Notes: generated from the sequence alone by a model not told the origin. Positions 36,132 to 46,706 are shown, numbered from the stretch's first letter. The stretch is 55,524 nt of DNA from Candidatus Rifleibacteriota bacterium (GCA_018818125.1 JAHISQ010000047.1:1-55524); one strand, 5' to 3'. Numbers and translations are program-made.

Positions 36132-38390
36132 TCAGGGCGCGTCACCTATGCAAAATTCAAGTTTTGCAGCGGAAGGAGTGTAGCTGATGCGCACATGGCC
36201 GCCTTGGTTGAGCTTGCCGAAGAGAATTTCCTCTGAGAGCGCATCCTTGATCTCTTTTTGAATCACGCGCGCCAGCGGGCGAGCACCATGTATCGGATCA
36301 TAGCCCTTCTCGGCCAACCACTGCCGGGCCGAATCATCAAGTTCAATCGAAACCCGTCGCTCTTTAAGTTGAGCATTGAGTTCGCAAATAAACTTGTCGA
36401 CGACCCGATGCATCGTTGCAGGTGCCAGCGCAGCAAAGCTGATGATGCCATCAAGACGGTTACGAAACTCTGGCGAGAACAGCTTTTCGATAGCCGCTTT
36501 GCCCTTCCATTCAGTATCCTGCTCACTGCGGGAAAAGCCAATCGAGCCTTTCGCCATATCGCGAGCACCTGCGTTCGAGGTCATTATCAGTATGACATTG
36601 CGGAAATCGGCTTTTTTGCCAGTGTTGTCAGTCAGAGTAGCGTAATCCATGACCTGCAGAAGAATGTTGAATACGTCTTCATGTGCCTTTTCTATTTCGT
36701 CGAGCAACAACACTGAATAGGGATGTTTACGAATAGAATCGGTCAGTGCCCCACCCCGTTCATAACCGATATAGCCGGGGGGCGCCCCAATGAATCTGGC
36801 GACAGCATGCTTTTCCATGTATTCGCTCATATCGAAGCGCAGAAAGTTAACCCCGAGTGAAGCCGCCAACTGCTTGGCAACTTCGGTCTTGCCCACACCG
36901 GTCGGGCCGGTAAACAAGAATGAACCGACCGGGCGCGTCGAACCGGTCATGCCGGCGCGCGAAATTTTGATCGAACGCACCAACGCTTCGAGGGCCTGAT
37001 CCTGTCCAAAAATTACCTTCTGGAGGTCGGGCTGCAGGTTTTTGAGCTTATCGAGATCAGAGGTGGAAATGCGCTGCGACGGAATACGCGCTATGCGCGA
37101 AATTGCCTTTTCAATATGCGCACTCTTGACCACCATGCGGCCTTCGCGGTGCTGGATCTTGAGAATCGTCGCCGCTTCATCCATTACGTCTATTGCCTTA
37201 TCTGGCAAAAACTGTTCCTGAATATATTTTGCCGAAAGCTCAGCCGCAGCTTTAAGCGCCTTGCGCGTATAGGTCACGCCATGAAATTTTTCGTAAACCG
37301 ACTTGAGTCCTACCAGAATGCGGTGGGTTTCCTTGACCGAAGGCTCGTAGAGATCGATCTTCTGAAAACGCCGCGAGAAAGCGCGGTCTTTATCAAAGCT
37401 TTTGTATTCTTCGAAGGTCGTGGTGCCGACACATCTGAATTTGCCGGCGCCCAGGGCCGGCTTAAGGATATTGGCAGCATCAAGTGCGCCACCGCTTACC
37501 GCGCCAGCGCCGATAATGGTATGAATCTCGTCAATAAACAGAATCACGCCCGGGATCTGCTGCAGACTTTTGATCGTTGCCTTGAGACGCGCTTCGAAAT
37601 CACCGCGATACTTGGTTCCAGCCAGTAGTGCGCCCATATCGAGCGAGTAAATCTTTATGTCTTTCAGGGTTTCAGGCACTTCACCGTTGTGAATACGCAG
37701 GGCAATACCCTCTACAATTGCGGTTTTTCCGACACCTGGTTCGCCAACAAAAATCAGGTTGTTCTTGCGGCGGCGGTTAAGCACGATAATGGCACGTGCC
37801 ACTTCGCGGGAACGGCCAATCAGAGGATCGATATCGCCGCGGGCCGCCTTGTCATTGAGACATTCGGCGAAGCTGGCAAGCGGATTGCCGTTTGCTGCGG
37901 AATCAACTTCATCACCTTCAGCGGCCTGTTCTTCGCTGTAGCCTTCTGCGTTCGGATCAACCTTGCTGATGCCATGCGAGACGAAATTCAGCACATCAAG
38001 CTGCGAAACATTCTGTTTCTGCAGATAAAATACTGCGTGCGAATCATCTTCGCTGAAAATAGCGACAAGCAGGTCACCGGCATTAGCCTCTTTTTTTTCT
38101 GAAGCCTGAACATGAATCATCATGCGCTGAATCACCCGTTGAAAAGCCATTGTCGGCAACGGATCGGCATGAGCACCAGTTTTTATTGCCGGAATATTCT
38201 CGGTAAAATGCGCCTTGAGATCGCTTTCAAGCTCTGTCAGGTTGCAACCACAGGCTCGCAGAATGCGCGCGCCAGAGCTGTCGTGAATCAGAGCATAAAG
38301 CAGATGTTCAACTGTAATGTACTCGTGATTTTGAGCAGCTGCCTGTTCGATAACGGCCTGTAAAATTATATCCAAATCTCTGCTGATCAT
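36132..38390 (-). CDS. clpA: ATP-dependent Clp protease ATP-binding subunit ClpA
   Basis: ClpA is a hexameric unfoldase that feeds ClpP. The N-domain (about 1-140, with [11 protein letters not shown]) is followed by AAA domain 1 (Walker [11 protein letters not shown], Walker [13 protein letters not shown]) and AAA domain 2 (Walker [13 protein letters not shown], sensor and [13 protein letters not shown]). The loop that docks on ClpP is visible as IGF in [12 protein letters not shown]. The total of 752 residues is typical. The start at 38390 follows GGAGAAAG; the ATG at 38408 is in frame but precedes the ribosome-binding site. The four-base overlap with clpS is the classic clpSA arrangement. 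clpP is elsewhere. Confidence 0.95.
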   Translation of the reverse strand: MISRDLDIILQAVIEQAAAQNHEYITVEHLLYALIHDSSGARILRACGCNLTELESDLKAHFTENIPAIKTGAHADPLPTMAFQRVIQRMMIHVQASEKKEANAGDLLVAIFSEDDSHAVFYLQKQNVSQLDVLNFVSHGISKVDPNAEGYSEEQAAEGDEVDSAANGNPLASFAECLNDKAARGDIDPLIGRSREVARAIIVLNRRRKNNLIFVGEPGVGKTAIVEGIALRIHNGEVPETLKDIKIYSLDMGALLAGTKYRGDFEARLKATIKSLQQIPGVILFIDEIHTIIGAGAVSGGALDAANILKPALGAGKFRCVGTTTFEEYKSFDKDRAFSRRFQKIDLYEPSVKETHRILVGLKSVYEKFHGVTYTRKALKAAAELSAKYIQEQFLPDKAIDVMDEAATILKIQHREGRMVVKSAHIEKAISRIARIPSQRISTSDLDKLKNLQPDLQKVIFGQDQALEALVRSIKISRAGMTGSTRPVGSFLFTGPTGVGKTEVAKQLAASLGVNFLRFDMSEYMEKHAVARFIGAPPGYIGYERGGALTDSIRKHPYSVLLLDEIEKAHEDVFNILLQVMDYATLTDNTGKKADFRNVILIMTSNAGARDMAKGSIGFSRSEQDTEWKGKAAIEKLFSPEFRNRLDGIISFAALAPATMHRVVDKFICELNAQLKERRVSIELDDSARQWLAEKGYDPIHGARPLARVIQKEIKDALSEEILFGKLNQGGHVRISYTPSAAKLEFCIGDAP

Positions 38391-38701
38391 TCTTTCTCCA
38401 TATCGCATTTAAGCGGAAATCCATTTTCACGGGCGGTGGCATGCACCTGGGCAATCTTTGTTTCGGCGATTTCTCTGGTAAAAACGCCGGCAAGTCCCTT
38501 GCCGTTACGATGAACATGCAGCATTATGCCGGTCGCCTGAACTTTTGAATGCCCGAAAACACCTTCGAGCACTTCAACTACAAATTCCATGGTCGTATAA
38601 TCGTCGTTAAGCAGAAAAACCTTGTACATTGAAGGTTTGGCTGTCTTCTGCCGGGTCTTTTCGAGAACCCCCCGCTGGGGGATGTTGTCACTCTGCGCCA
38701 T
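38387..38701 (-). CDS. clpS: ClpS adaptor
   Basis: ClpS delivers N-end-rule substrates to ClpA. The core shows [20 protein letters not shown] and the histidine-containing [10 protein letters not shown], which together form the pocket for the N-terminal residue, followed by [10 protein letters not shown]. The 104 residues with a flexible N-terminal tail fit the family. It overlaps clpA by four bases and the upstream ABC-F gene by 14, giving a three-gene operon. Confidence 0.95.
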   Translation of the reverse strand: MAQSDNIPQRGVLEKTRQKTAKPSMYKVFLLNDDYTTMEFVVEVLEGVFGHSKVQATGIMLHVHRNGKGLAGVFTREIAETKIAQVHATARENGFPLKCDMEKE

Positions 38702-40691
38702 TGACGGCTCCTTCTTTAAGACGCATCAGCTCAGACGACACCTGTTCATCTTCGCTATGCAGCGCTTCCCAGGCGGCGATGGCCTGCTCAAGCTCTGTGT
38801 TTATCTCGCCGTGTTGTCGAGCTGCATCGGCAACACGGGCCGGGTTCCATTCTACTGGCGGGTTAGTCAGCTGCCCCTCGACTTCGGCCAGCGCGACCTC
38901 AAGCCGCGCAACACGCGCTTCAGCTTCTTCAATTTCTCGTTTGAGCTTCTGCAGGCGGTTGCTCAGCTGCTTCTGCTGCTTATTACTTTCGCGCGCCTGC
39001 TGTTTTTTATCGGTAATTGTGCGATTCTCATCGACCACTCCGTCTTCCGGAATCTCACCATTGAGTTCGCGACACTGCCGCGCCCAGAGATACTGGCTGT
39101 AGTTGCCATCATATACGGTTGAGCGCCCGTTATCAATTGCCAGTATGCGCGTCGCCAGACTGTCGAGAAAAAAGCGATCGTGTGAAACAATTATTATAGT
39201 GCCGGGAAAGTCTTCTAGCGCATTAAGCAACGCCTCGCGGCTGTTAATGTCAAGGTGATTGGTCGGTTCATCAAGCAAAAGAAAATTGCATGGGCGTAGC
39301 ATCATACGCGCCAGACCGAGCCGACTTTTTTCACCGCCAGAAAGAACCCGCACCTTCTTTTCGACGTCGTCGCCAGAAAACAGAAAAGCGCCGAGCAAGT
39401 TGCGCACCTGCGGCACAGCGTCGAGTGGTGCTTCGCGCATGACGCGATCCTGAACACTCTCATCGCCAACAAAGCTGATTTCTTCGTCCTGGGCAAAATA
39501 GCCAAAATGCACACGATAACCGGTCTCAAGCCGGCCGCTCCACAGAGCGTCTTCGCCGGCAAGAATGCGCATCAACGTGGTCTTTCCGGCGCCGTTTTCG
39601 CCAATAATCGCAAGACGGTCACCACGATTAAGCACAAAGGAAATATCTTTAAGCACCTGATGATCGCCGTAAGAGCGCACAATGTTTTCACCGCGAAAAA
39701 CGACCTCACCACTGCTCTCACACTTCGGAAAGCTGAAACTCAGCTTGGGCAGCGCCCGCACCTGACCAATTTTTTCGATTTTGTCGAGCTGCTTGATGCG
39801 GCTTTGCACCTGCGAAGCCTTGCTGGCCTTAAATCTAAAACGGTCAATAAATTTTTCGACGCGTTTGCGTTCGCGATCCTGACGATCCTGCGCTGCCTGC
39901 GCCTCAACCGCCCAGACATCGCGCGCTTCGAGAAAACCCGAATAATTACCGCGGAATGTGCGGGAACCTTCCGGCATCAGCGCTACAACTGAGCTGGCAA
40001 GCTCATCGAGAAAGTAGCGGTCATGCGAAACCACCAGAATACCGCCGGTATATGAGCTCAAATAGTCTTCGAGAAACGAAATCGATGAAATATCGAGATA
40101 GTTGGTCGGTTCGTCGAGCAGCAGATAATCAGGCTCAGTCAGCAACAGACGCACAAAGTAGGCGCGCATCTGCCAGCCACCAGAAAAGGTCTTAAGCGCG
40201 TCATGAAACCGGCTCTCCGGAAACCCGAAGCCTTTGAGCAGTCTGATTGTCTTTGCCTGCCAGGTATATCCGCCGGCCCGGTCAAATTGAACGACGAGAT
40301 GGTCGTATTCGTCCTGCGCGGCGGGCAAAATCTTACCTGAAGCCATATCATCTTCGATCGCTTCAATGCGATTCTTGATGAGCTTGAGCCGGTCAAATGC
40401 CTGAGTAACCAGCTCCCACAAAGTCATTGTCTCTTTTTCACGCGACCAGTTCTCGTTGTCGGCCAAAAAGATTTCCTGCGGCAGATAGCCGACACGAGTG
40501 TCCTTAGGGCAGGTAACCTTGCCGCTATCGGGAGCTTCCTGGCCGAGAATGATCTTCATCATGGTGGTCTTGCCCGAACCGTTGCTGCCAACAAGAGCCA
40601 CAACATCGCCCGGATTCACGGCAAAGGTCACGCCAGAAAAAAGCGTTCTGACGCTGAATGATTTGCTCAGGTTATTTATCTGCAGTGACAT
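38688..40691 (-). CDS. ABC-F family ATPase (Uup-like)
   Basis: Two ABC cassettes without transmembrane segments are present: Walker [10 protein letters not shown] and GENGAGKTT, signature motifs FSGGWQMR and LSGGEKSR, and Walker [12 protein letters not shown] and [11 protein letters not shown]. An arginine- and lysine-rich inter-domain linker (about 240-300) and a C-terminal coiled coil (about 570-640) are typical of ABC-F proteins. These act on ribosomes (Uup, EttA, YbiT and relatives) to regulate or rescue translation. At 667 residues with the coiled coil, Uup-like is the closest match. Fusion of expression with clpSA through overlapping ends links it with protein quality control. Confidence 0.92.
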   Translation of the reverse strand: MSLQINNLSKSFSVRTLFSGVTFAVNPGDVVALVGSNGSGKTTMMKIILGQEAPDSGKVTCPKDTRVGYLPQEIFLADNENWSREKETMTLWELVTQAFDRLKLIKNRIEAIEDDMASGKILPAAQDEYDHLVVQFDRAGGYTWQAKTIRLLKGFGFPESRFHDALKTFSGGWQMRAYFVRLLLTEPDYLLLDEPTNYLDISSISFLEDYLSSYTGGILVVSHDRYFLDELASSVVALMPEGSRTFRGNYSGFLEARDVWAVEAQAAQDRQDRERKRVEKFIDRFRFKASKASQVQSRIKQLDKIEKIGQVRALPKLSFSFPKCESSGEVVFRGENIVRSYGDHQVLKDISFVLNRGDRLAIIGENGAGKTTLMRILAGEDALWSGRLETGYRVHFGYFAQDEEISFVGDESVQDRVMREAPLDAVPQVRNLLGAFLFSGDDVEKKVRVLSGGEKSRLGLARMMLRPCNFLLLDEPTNHLDINSREALLNALEDFPGTIIIVSHDRFFLDSLATRILAIDNGRSTVYDGNYSQYLWARQCRELNGEIPEDGVVDENRTITDKKQQARESNKQQKQLSNRLQKLKREIEEAEARVARLEVALAEVEGQLTNPPVEWNPARVADAARQHGEINTELEQAIAAWEALHSEDEQVSSELMRLKEGAVNGAE

Positions 40692-40718
40692 AAGGGCTGA
40701 CCTCGTTTGATTTGTTGC

Positions 40719-40747
40719 ATTCTATCACTTTACCCGGCCAGTTTCAA
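40719..40747 (-). promoter_or_regulatory. Promoter of the ABC-F/clpS/clpA operon
   Basis: On the minus strand TTGAAA (40747-40742) and TAGAAT (40724-40719) are 17 bases apart and lie about 30 bases before the start codon. Confidence 0.7.
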
Positions 40748-40805
40748 ACCGGCTGTAACAATCACAATGAATGGTCATGGTTACATCGCCGATTGCCGTA
40801 GAAGG

Positions 40806-42107
40806 TCAGAAATCCAGCGGGCTTTTCTGTTCTTTCAGAGTTCGACTGCGCACTGTATTGGTGTAGATCATGGTGGTTCTCACATCGGTGTGCCCGAGCA
40901 TTTTCTGGATAGTGCGAATATCATAGTTAGCCTGCAGCAGGTGACTGGCAAAGCTATGCCTGAAAGTATGGGCCGTCGCACGCTTTGTCAGCTGGCACCT
41001 GAGAACTGCCGATCTTATTGCTTTCTGAACATGTGTTTCATGCAGATGATAGCGCCTGTAGCCACCCTCTTCAGGAACAAGTGTCAGCGCTTTTGCAGGA
41101 AAGAGCCACTGCCAGGAAAAGTCTCTGGCCTGGTTGCGAAATTTTCTGTCGGCCGAGTTCGGCATGAAGACGCCAAGGAAATTTTGATCAAGATCGGCAT
41201 TATGCAATACTCTGAGCTGTTCGATATGGGCATGCAACTCGGTCAGCACTGTCATGGGAAGCGGCAGAGTTCGGTCTTTAAGGCCTTTTCCATCATGAAC
41301 TGTGACAATGTTCTCAGAAAAATCAAGACACTGCACACGCAGATTGAGAGCTTCAAACAGTCGCAGTCCGCAGCCGTAAAGCAGTTTTACTACAAGACTG
41401 TAAGGCTGGCGCATTTTACTGATGATCTGGTCGACTTCTTCCCGGGAAAGCACGACCGGAATGTATTTTTTGCTTTTGGCTCTTACCACGCCGCTTTTAA
41501 CATCAAAATCATCAGGCCGGCCAAAGATATGTCGAAAAAGAAAAAGCAGCGCATTAAAAGCCTGATTCTGGGTTGTTGCAGCCACGTTTCGATTGACCGC
41601 AAGATCGGTCAGAAATTGTTTTACATCGTCAATAACTACTTCTTCCGGATTTTTGCTTTTCACAAACCAGGCAAAACGATTGATCCAGCTTGCGTATGTT
41701 TTGAAAGTCTTTTTAGAATAATTTCTTAGTCTGATCGCGTCTTTAAGGCTACTGAAAACAGTGGACCATCCAGCGGCTTCCTTGCCTGCATCAGTAGTGG
41801 TTAAGTCGATCACATCTCTGACGTTTTGCTTTTCCTCCTGTTTGAGCTCGTTTGCAACGATGTCGAGATAGACTTTAACGCTCTGGAAAGCCTGCTTTTG
41901 TTTTTCAACAGGCTGCCCCTTTTCGGTGAGTTTCTGCATGAATTGTTCCGGAGTAGCCCGATCATTCGGCGCAAGATAATACTTACTGCAAAAATCGAGA
42001 TAAAAGCGCAGCCACTTCCGGTATTCCTGTTGGAGAGCAAAAGCAATTCCGGCGTTCTTCATGCGCCGGCAAAAAATCGCATCAATATTTTCAGGAATTT
42101 TTCTCAT
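40806..42107 (-). CDS. intI: Integron integrase (IntI-type tyrosine recombinase)
   Basis: It catalyses attI x attC recombination. Catalytic residues are visible: Arg in YGCGLRLFEALNL, the HTFRHSFASHLL box, and His plus Tyr in GHTDVRTTMIYTN. The integron-specific insert preceding the HxxR box is present (FSWQWLFPAKALTLV, then YHLHETHVQKAIRSAV), which separates IntI from XerC/D. At 433 residues it is about 100 longer than IntI1, owing to an N-terminal helical extension (residues 1-105) of unknown purpose. It is transcribed away from the cassettes, the usual orientation. Attachment sites and plus-strand cassettes begin directly upstream, so I conclude this is a chromosomal integron with an apparently intact integrase. 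Confidence 0.92.
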   Translation of the reverse strand: MRKIPENIDAIFCRRMKNAGIAFALQQEYRKWLRFYLDFCSKYYLAPNDRATPEQFMQKLTEKGQPVEKQKQAFQSVKVYLDIVANELKQEEKQNVRDVIDLTTTDAGKEAAGWSTVFSSLKDAIRLRNYSKKTFKTYASWINRFAWFVKSKNPEEVVIDDVKQFLTDLAVNRNVAATTQNQAFNALLFLFRHIFGRPDDFDVKSGVVRAKSKKYIPVVLSREEVDQIISKMRQPYSLVVKLLYGCGLRLFEALNLRVQCLDFSENIVTVHDGKGLKDRTLPLPMTVLTELHAHIEQLRVLHNADLDQNFLGVFMPNSADRKFRNQARDFSWQWLFPAKALTLVPEEGGYRRYHLHETHVQKAIRSAVLRCQLTKRATAHTFRHSFASHLLQANYDIRTIQKMLGHTDVRTTMIYTNTVRSRTLKEQKSPLDF

Positions 42108-42120
42108 GATATCGATGGTA

Positions 42121-42150
42121 ATGATATCTCAACATTTTGCATGATAGCAA
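42121..42150 (-). promoter_or_regulatory. Possible intI promoter
   Basis: On the minus strand TTGCTA (42150-42145) and TATCAT (42126-42121) are 18 bases apart, abutting the attI-like core. No LexA box is visible. Confidence 0.45.
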
Positions 42151-42157
42151 GTTAGAA
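42151..42157 (+). other. attI-like core site
   Basis: GTTAGAA lies 44 bases upstream of intI, and the same seven bases close the first attC-like site (42543-42549). Its complement TTCTAAC opens the related half-site at 54276. It is therefore the best candidate for the attI crossover, although the last base departs from the GTTRRRY consensus. Confidence 0.5.
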
Positions 42158-42293
42158 AAATTGTTTTCTTAACAAAAATTTATTCGTTTTCTCTTATAGT
42201 CTGGTAAGATATCCAGAACTTTACAATAACTTGTTCTGACCAAAAAATAATAATTAAATACAAATCGGGCAACAATACAGGACAAAAAAATAG

Positions 42294-42536
42294 AACCAAA
42301 ATACAGCACAATAAGACAACGTGACGTGAGCTGAAGATTGTTCTTGGACACGAGATTGTTTTCGTTGTAATGTTTGTTTGATGTGACGGGGATATGCTGC
42401 AATTGATTGCGTGGCAATGTGTGGTAGTGAGTTCGATGTGCTGATCGCAGGGGATTGTTTTGCAAAGAGAGAGTCGCGAAGGTCAGAGATTAAGTGAATG
42501 AGGGCCATAGCAAGATGCGTAGAGAGAGAAAATGAG
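42294..42536 (+). repeat. Cassette-associated repeat, copy 1
   Basis: About 240 bases recur at 43132-43367 with substitutions and small indels. The conserved centre contains an inverted pair ACAACG...CGTTGT. The repeat's right end is the attC left-half motif. No convincing gene lies in it, so the first unit after attI (42151-42542) looks like a cassette without a gene. Confidence 0.75.
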
Positions 42537-42549
42537 TCGGGCGTTAGAA
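42509..42549 (+). other. attC remnant 1
   Basis: AGCAAGATGCGTAGAGAGAG, then AAAATGAG, and soon after GTTAGAA. The left half resembles the other sites in this array, but the middle and the right arm are deleted. Confidence 0.45.
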
Positions 42550-42553
42550 AGAA

Positions 42554-43120
42554 ATGAGGTATTCACTGGGCTTTCAACTGAAAACAACGATCCTGGATTT
42601 TCCCCGAATTCGCAACCTGTGCGGCCCATTCTTGAATCTTGGATCTGGGGATGCAGACGTCTGCTCAGCCTTTACTGTGCCGGCAAAGACTTTCCATCAC
42701 TTGGACTGCGATTCATTCAATAGAATGAAAGTTTCTCTTGATTCAGATACCTCACAGAGCATTATTGACTCTTCTTCTTTTCAAGCAGCAACCGCCTTTT
42801 TCGCCTTTTCGGTTGTTCTGCCAAGGGTAGTTGAGGAGTTATTGTCCCTTTCTCACAAAGCCTTAGCCGTTGGGTGTGCCCAATACATATGGGACATTGA
42901 CTTCCCAGCTCAAAATTCTTATGGAGACGTTGAAGTCATCATTTTTCTTCCAAATGGAGAAGTGGTTAAAAGAGGAATCCCAAAGAAGACAATAAAGAGC
43001 CCTAGGGTTTCGGATGTGGTCCAGCCGATTGCATCCAGACTCGGCTTCAGATTGGAGAAGAGAGTGAATTTTGGTGACTGTGGGCTTTTCTTGAAACTGA
43101 TCAAAGAGCCTTGTGGGTAA
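42554..43120 (+). CDS. Cassette protein, unknown
   Basis: The frame encodes 188 residues and starts five bases after the GTTAGAA core, as cassette genes usually do. The stretch PFLNLGSGDADVCSAF recalls the Gly-rich motif I of class I methyltransferases, but later methyltransferase motifs are not evident and I would not assign that function. The C-terminal half contains GDVEVIIFLPNGEVVKRG and a basic tail. No ribosome-binding site is obvious. A different frame (42532-42723) starts at the conserved ATGAG but is short. Confidence 0.5.
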   Translation: MRYSLGFQLKTTILDFPRIRNLCGPFLNLGSGDADVCSAFTVPAKTFHHLDCDSFNRMKVSLDSDTSQSIIDSSSFQAATAFFAFSVVLPRVVEELLSLSHKALAVGCAQYIWDIDFPAQNSYGDVEVIIFLPNGEVVKRGIPKKTIKSPRVSDVVQPIASRLGFRLEKRVNFGDCGLFLKLIKEPCG

Positions 43121-43131
43121 ACATGCAAAGC

Positions 43132-43367
43132 AACCAAAATACAGAACAATAGGACAACGTGACGTGAGCAGAAGATTGTTCTTGGACACAAGATTGTTTT
43201 CGTTGTAAAGTTTGTTTGATGTGACGGAGATGCTTTGATTGTTTGTGCACGAACGCAATCGATGAATTAGATGTGTTTGGTCTCAGAGATCGCCTTGCAA
43301 AGAGAGTTTCGCGGAGTATCTGAATTAATGAACAAGAGCCAGAACAAAAGCGTAGACGCGGAAAATG
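43132..43367 (+). repeat. Cassette-associated repeat, copy 2
   Basis: Second copy of the repeat at 42294-42536, located directly after the 188-residue gene and leading into a complete attC-like site. It lacks a gene. Confidence 0.75.
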
Positions 43368-43439
43368 AGGCCTGTCACGGGTCTTGCTTGCGCAACACCC
43401 GCGCCCGTCTCTCATTTCCGGTCACGACAGGCGTTAACG
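43339..43439 (+). other. attC-like site 2 (complete)
   Basis: The left arm AACAAAAGCGTAGACGCGG and GAAAATGAG pairs with the right arm CTCATTTCCGGTCACGACAGG and CGTT. Pairing is CGT(a)GAC(g)CGG...TGAG against CTCATTTCCGGTCACG with unpaired bases only in the left arm, as in functional attC hairpins. A central CGGGT/ACCCG stem closes the loop. The right core is GTTAACG, a degenerate form. Confidence 0.6.
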
Positions 43440-44084
43440 CCCGGAATTAAAATTTATCGACTGAGTTAATCAATTCAAAGTATGATTTTCTTAGTCAACA
43501 GATTAAAAAACAAAAACAATTGAACTCCAAGAGAAGATGAAGAGACAAAAAACCAGAGCTATTCAAATGCGTTAACCGAACGAAGAAAGATAGGAACTGT
43601 GTAACAATTTTTGCAGAGGTCTCATGAGCACTCACTTTAAAATTTTTATTATATTTTTCTTGGCATTGGCTACTATTTTCATTTTATTTGCGGCAAAATT
43701 AGCCAAGCTAGTTCGCAACCGACTCCTTCACCGGAGGCCTCAAAGTTGCATGGCATCCAAATCGGCATGATTGTGGAAGGCCGGTGGATTGACAATGTTT
43801 TATCGAGCGTCTTTGGCGCAGCGTTATATTAGAGGAGGTGCATTTAAAGGCTACCAAACACTGCGAGAAGTAAGGCAGGGCCGGAATTCCTATTTCACTT
43901 TCTATAACTAGAACCAATTTCATCAGCACCTTGACTATGGGGCACCAGATGTGGTTCACTTTGGCAGGTCAAAGGTCAAACTAACAGCATGAGTACCACT
44001 TGAAAAGAGCCAAAAACTGACCAGATGACCCAGACCACCACTCTTGGTGTTTTAAAATTTCGAAATAAAGTCTGCGAGGTAAAT
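43440..44084 (+). other. Cassette spacer region
   Basis: Apart from one 48-codon frame (43624-43770), I see no gene here. The first part (43440-43620) is AT-rich. The second (43790-44020) has scattered stops in all frames and may be decayed cassette sequence. Confidence 0.4.
43624..43770 (+). CDS. Small membrane peptide in the cassette array
   Basis: Forty-eight residues: a single hydrophobic helix (FIIFFLALATIFILFAAKLA) followed by a basic tail (NRLLHRRPQS). GAGG lies seven bases before the ATG. Such single-helix basic peptides occur as toxins or holin-like proteins, but nothing here shows that. It could also be a gene fragment. Confidence 0.35.
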   Translation: MSTHFKIFIIFFLALATIFILFAAKLAKLVRNRLLHRRPQSCMASKSA

Positions 44085-44414
44085 ATGAGTCTTGAGATCT
44101 TTAAAGAAGCGATAGAAAAGAAACTTGTTGTCTCATTTGAATACAATATACCTGGAAAATCAAATGGATTAAGGATTGGAAACCCCCACGCAATATTTGA
44201 AGCAGAAAAAAAAGATGGTTCCAAATCAATTCAAATGCATTTTGTCCAAACCGATGGGGTCAGCGATAGCTCAAAACCGTTTCCCAGCTTTAGAATGTTT
44301 AGTTTCAAAGACGTCTCTAATGCGCAAATATGTTTGCCAAATAAGAAATTTACCGTATCAAAAGATTACAATCCAAATTGGGATGGATATAAGAAAGCCA
44401 TAGTGAAAATTTAA
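44085..44414 (+). CDS. WYL-like small protein
   Basis: The 109-residue product starts MSLEIFKEAIEKKLVVSFEY. This opening (a helix, then basic residues and a strand), together with the later PHAIFEAEKKDG and the terminal RMFSFKDVSNAQI, resembles a stand-alone WYL domain, a ligand-sensing fold frequent in regulators of defence loci. The characteristic W-Y-L tripeptide is not preserved. I prefer the ATG at 44085, preceded by GCGAGG, over an ATG at 44025. The next gene begins 42 bases later on the same strand, and no attC separates them, so they may share a cassette. Confidence 0.5.
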   Translation: MSLEIFKEAIEKKLVVSFEYNIPGKSNGLRIGNPHAIFEAEKKDGSKSIQMHFVQTDGVSDSSKPFPSFRMFSFKDVSNAQICLPNKKFTVSKDYNPNWDGYKKAIVKI

Positions 44415-44456
44415 ATTGATCTATTACTAATTATAAGAGAAAAAAGGGTAATTGAT

Positions 44457-46661
44457 TTGATAAAAACTATTCACTTGAAAGGCTTTGCTACATTTGATAA
44501 ATGTGGGGTCCGAGTAGATAATTTTAATAAGATAAATTTTATCTACGGGGTCAATGGCAGTGGCAAAACAACCATTTCAAACTTTCTAAAAAATCCAAAT
44601 GCTCCAAGATTCAGTGAATGTGAATTGGAATGGGTGAATGATGCGCCCCTAAAAACATTGGTTTACAACAAATCCTTTAGAGATGAAAATTTTGGGAATG
44701 GACCGATAGAAGGAGTTTTTACTCTGGGCAAAGGACCGAAGGAAGATGCCCTGACTATTGAAAAAAAACAAATTGAGTTGAAAGAGTTAAAAGACAGTTT
44801 GGCTATAAAAAACAAAACTCACGATAGTCAAGTTTTGATGAGAACAGAATTAGAGAACGATTTTAAGGAAGAAATCTGGAACGAGATTTTTAAAAAATAC
44901 AAAACAGATTTTAAGGAAGCTTTTGATGGCGCAATGAAAAAGGAAAGCTTTAAAAACAGGTTAGTTGAAAGTTTTCAAAAATTTATACAGCCAGGATTAA
45001 GTTTTGAACAGATTAACAAAAAAGCAAAGACAATTTTTGGAAATAGGCCGGGAAAACTAGACCCATTGCCAAGCATTGAGTTTAGTGAAACTTCCAGAAT
45101 TGAAATTTCTAGAATCTGGTCTAAGAAAATCATAGGGAAATCTGACGTCTGCATTTCTAGCTTAATTCAAAAACTTGGCATAAATGACTGGGTAAATGAA
45201 GGAAGATCATATCTTAGCTCATTACCTGTTTGCCCTTTTTGCCAAAAAAACACCATTACTGAAGATTTTCGCAAGCAATTAGATGCTTTCTTTGACGAAT
45301 CCTTCACAGGTGACCTATCAAAGGCTAGAGAGTATTCATTATTATACAACACTGAAACACAAAGAATTTTGGATGAATTGAATTCTTTAGAAGCCAAAGA
45401 AAAGCAAAATAAGTCAACCAAGTTAAAAATTGAGGAATATACAAAAATTGCAAAAGTGGTTTCGACACAAATTGCTGGGAATAGAGAACTTCTTGAAAAA
45501 AAAATTAAAGAGCCTAGTAGATCAATAGAATTGCCTTCTTTAAAGGAGGGACTTGCGCAATTACAACAGTTAATATCTGAGGCGAATATTGAAATAGAAA
45601 ACCATAATTCCATTGTTGATAATTATGAAACTGAAAAAAGCCGGCTCATTGATGCTATATGGCATTTTTTAGTAGATGAAAACAAGACGAGGTTAGAGAC
45701 GTTTATTAAGAAAATCGCAGGTTTAGATAAAGGCATTGATGCGCTGAAAAAGCAGAGGAATGAATTAGAGAGTAAGTGTCAGGCAATCGGAAACGAAATA
45801 AGAGTTATTAGCAAGAGTCTTACAAGCGTCCAGCCATCTGTTGAGGAAATCAATAAAACTCTTAAGGCATACGGTTTTCATAATTTTGAAATTGTTCCTT
45901 CGAAAACAGACAAAAATCAATACAGAATTCAAAGAGAAGATGGGTCCTTGGCAGAAAACACTTTAAGTGAAGGGGAGGTTACCTTCATTACTTTTCTTTA
46001 TTTTTTACAGCTGGCGAAGGGTAGCACTTCAAGTGATCAAATTAATGAAGAAAGAGTATTGATTATTGACGATCCAATTTCTAGCTTGGATAGCAACATT
46101 TTATTTGTTGTCAGTTCACTCATAAAAGAATTGATAAAATGTATAAAAAAAGGGAATGACAACATCCGGCAACTAATACTTTTTACTCACAATGTGTTTT
46201 TCCATAAAGAAGTGTCTTTTATTGATGGAAGAACAAAGGATTGTAATAAAACTTTTTTTTGGATTTTGCGAAAAAACAGTGGACGTTCTTCTATTGAAGA
46301 ATTTAAAATGAAGAATCCTATTCAAAATTCATATGAACTTTTATGGCAAGAATTGAGAAATAAAGATAATTCTTCAGGAGTAACTGTTCAAAATATAATG
46401 CGAAGAATTATTGAAAATTATTTTAAGATTCTTGGTAAATTCGGTGATGATGATCTGATTAACAAATTTAAAGACAAAGAGGAGAAGGAGATATGCAGAT
46501 CTTTGCTCTGTTGGATAAATGACGGCTCACACTGCATCCCTGACGACTTGTATATTGAACAACAAGAAGATATTTCGAACAAGTACTTTGATGTTTTCAA
46601 AAGTATTTTTTTTCACACGAAACATATTGAACACTACAATATGATGATGAATGAAGATTAG
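44457..46661 (+). CDS. RloC/PrrC-like AAA ATPase with zinc hook (candidate anticodon nuclease)
   Basis: The 734-residue protein belongs to the AAA_13 group: Walker A GVNGSGKTT (31-39), an ABC signature-like NTLSEGEV (501-508) and Walker B VLIIDDPISSLD (534-545). Long coiled coils flank CPFC at 259-262, a Rad50-type zinc hook as in RloC. In the C-terminal region Arg649, Glu653 and His692 (MRRIIENYF, then WINDGSH) could correspond to the R-x3-E...H triad that forms the anticodon-nuclease site of PrrC and RloC, though the E-to-H spacing is longer than PrrC's. If so, it would cut tRNA anticodon loops upon phage infection. The start is a TTG. Base composition is markedly AT-rich compared with the host, which suggests acquisition. 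Confidence 0.65.
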   Translation: MIKTIHLKGFATFDKCGVRVDNFNKINFIYGVNGSGKTTISNFLKNPNAPRFSECELEWVNDAPLKTLVYNKSFRDENFGNGPIEGVFTLGKGPKEDALTIEKKQIELKELKDSLAIKNKTHDSQVLMRTELENDFKEEIWNEIFKKYKTDFKEAFDGAMKKESFKNRLVESFQKFIQPGLSFEQINKKAKTIFGNRPGKLDPLPSIEFSETSRIEISRIWSKKIIGKSDVCISSLIQKLGINDWVNEGRSYLSSLPVCPFCQKNTITEDFRKQLDAFFDESFTGDLSKAREYSLLYNTETQRILDELNSLEAKEKQNKSTKLKIEEYTKIAKVVSTQIAGNRELLEKKIKEPSRSIELPSLKEGLAQLQQLISEANIEIENHNSIVDNYETEKSRLIDAIWHFLVDENKTRLETFIKKIAGLDKGIDALKKQRNELESKCQAIGNEIRVISKSLTSVQPSVEEINKTLKAYGFHNFEIVPSKTDKNQYRIQREDGSLAENTLSEGEVTFITFLYFLQLAKGSTSSDQINEERVLIIDDPISSLDSNILFVVSSLIKELIKCIKKGNDNIRQLILFTHNVFFHKEVSFIDGRTKDCNKTFFWILRKNSGRSSIEEFKMKNPIQNSYELLWQELRNKDNSSGVTVQNIMRRIIENYFKILGKFGDDDLINKFKDKEEKEICRSLLCWINDGSHCIPDDLYIEQQEDISNKYFDVFKSIFFHTKHIEHYNMMMNED

Positions 46662-46706
46662 CGAAAAAACACTAAAAAGAACACTAAAATAAGTAGCAAA
46701 AAGAGG

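Noticed and set aside
40707..41729. A 340-codon plus-strand frame opposite the integrase gene
   Set aside because: It is antisense to a gene with all integron-integrase motifs and encodes no recognisable domain; codon use mirrors the opposite strand.
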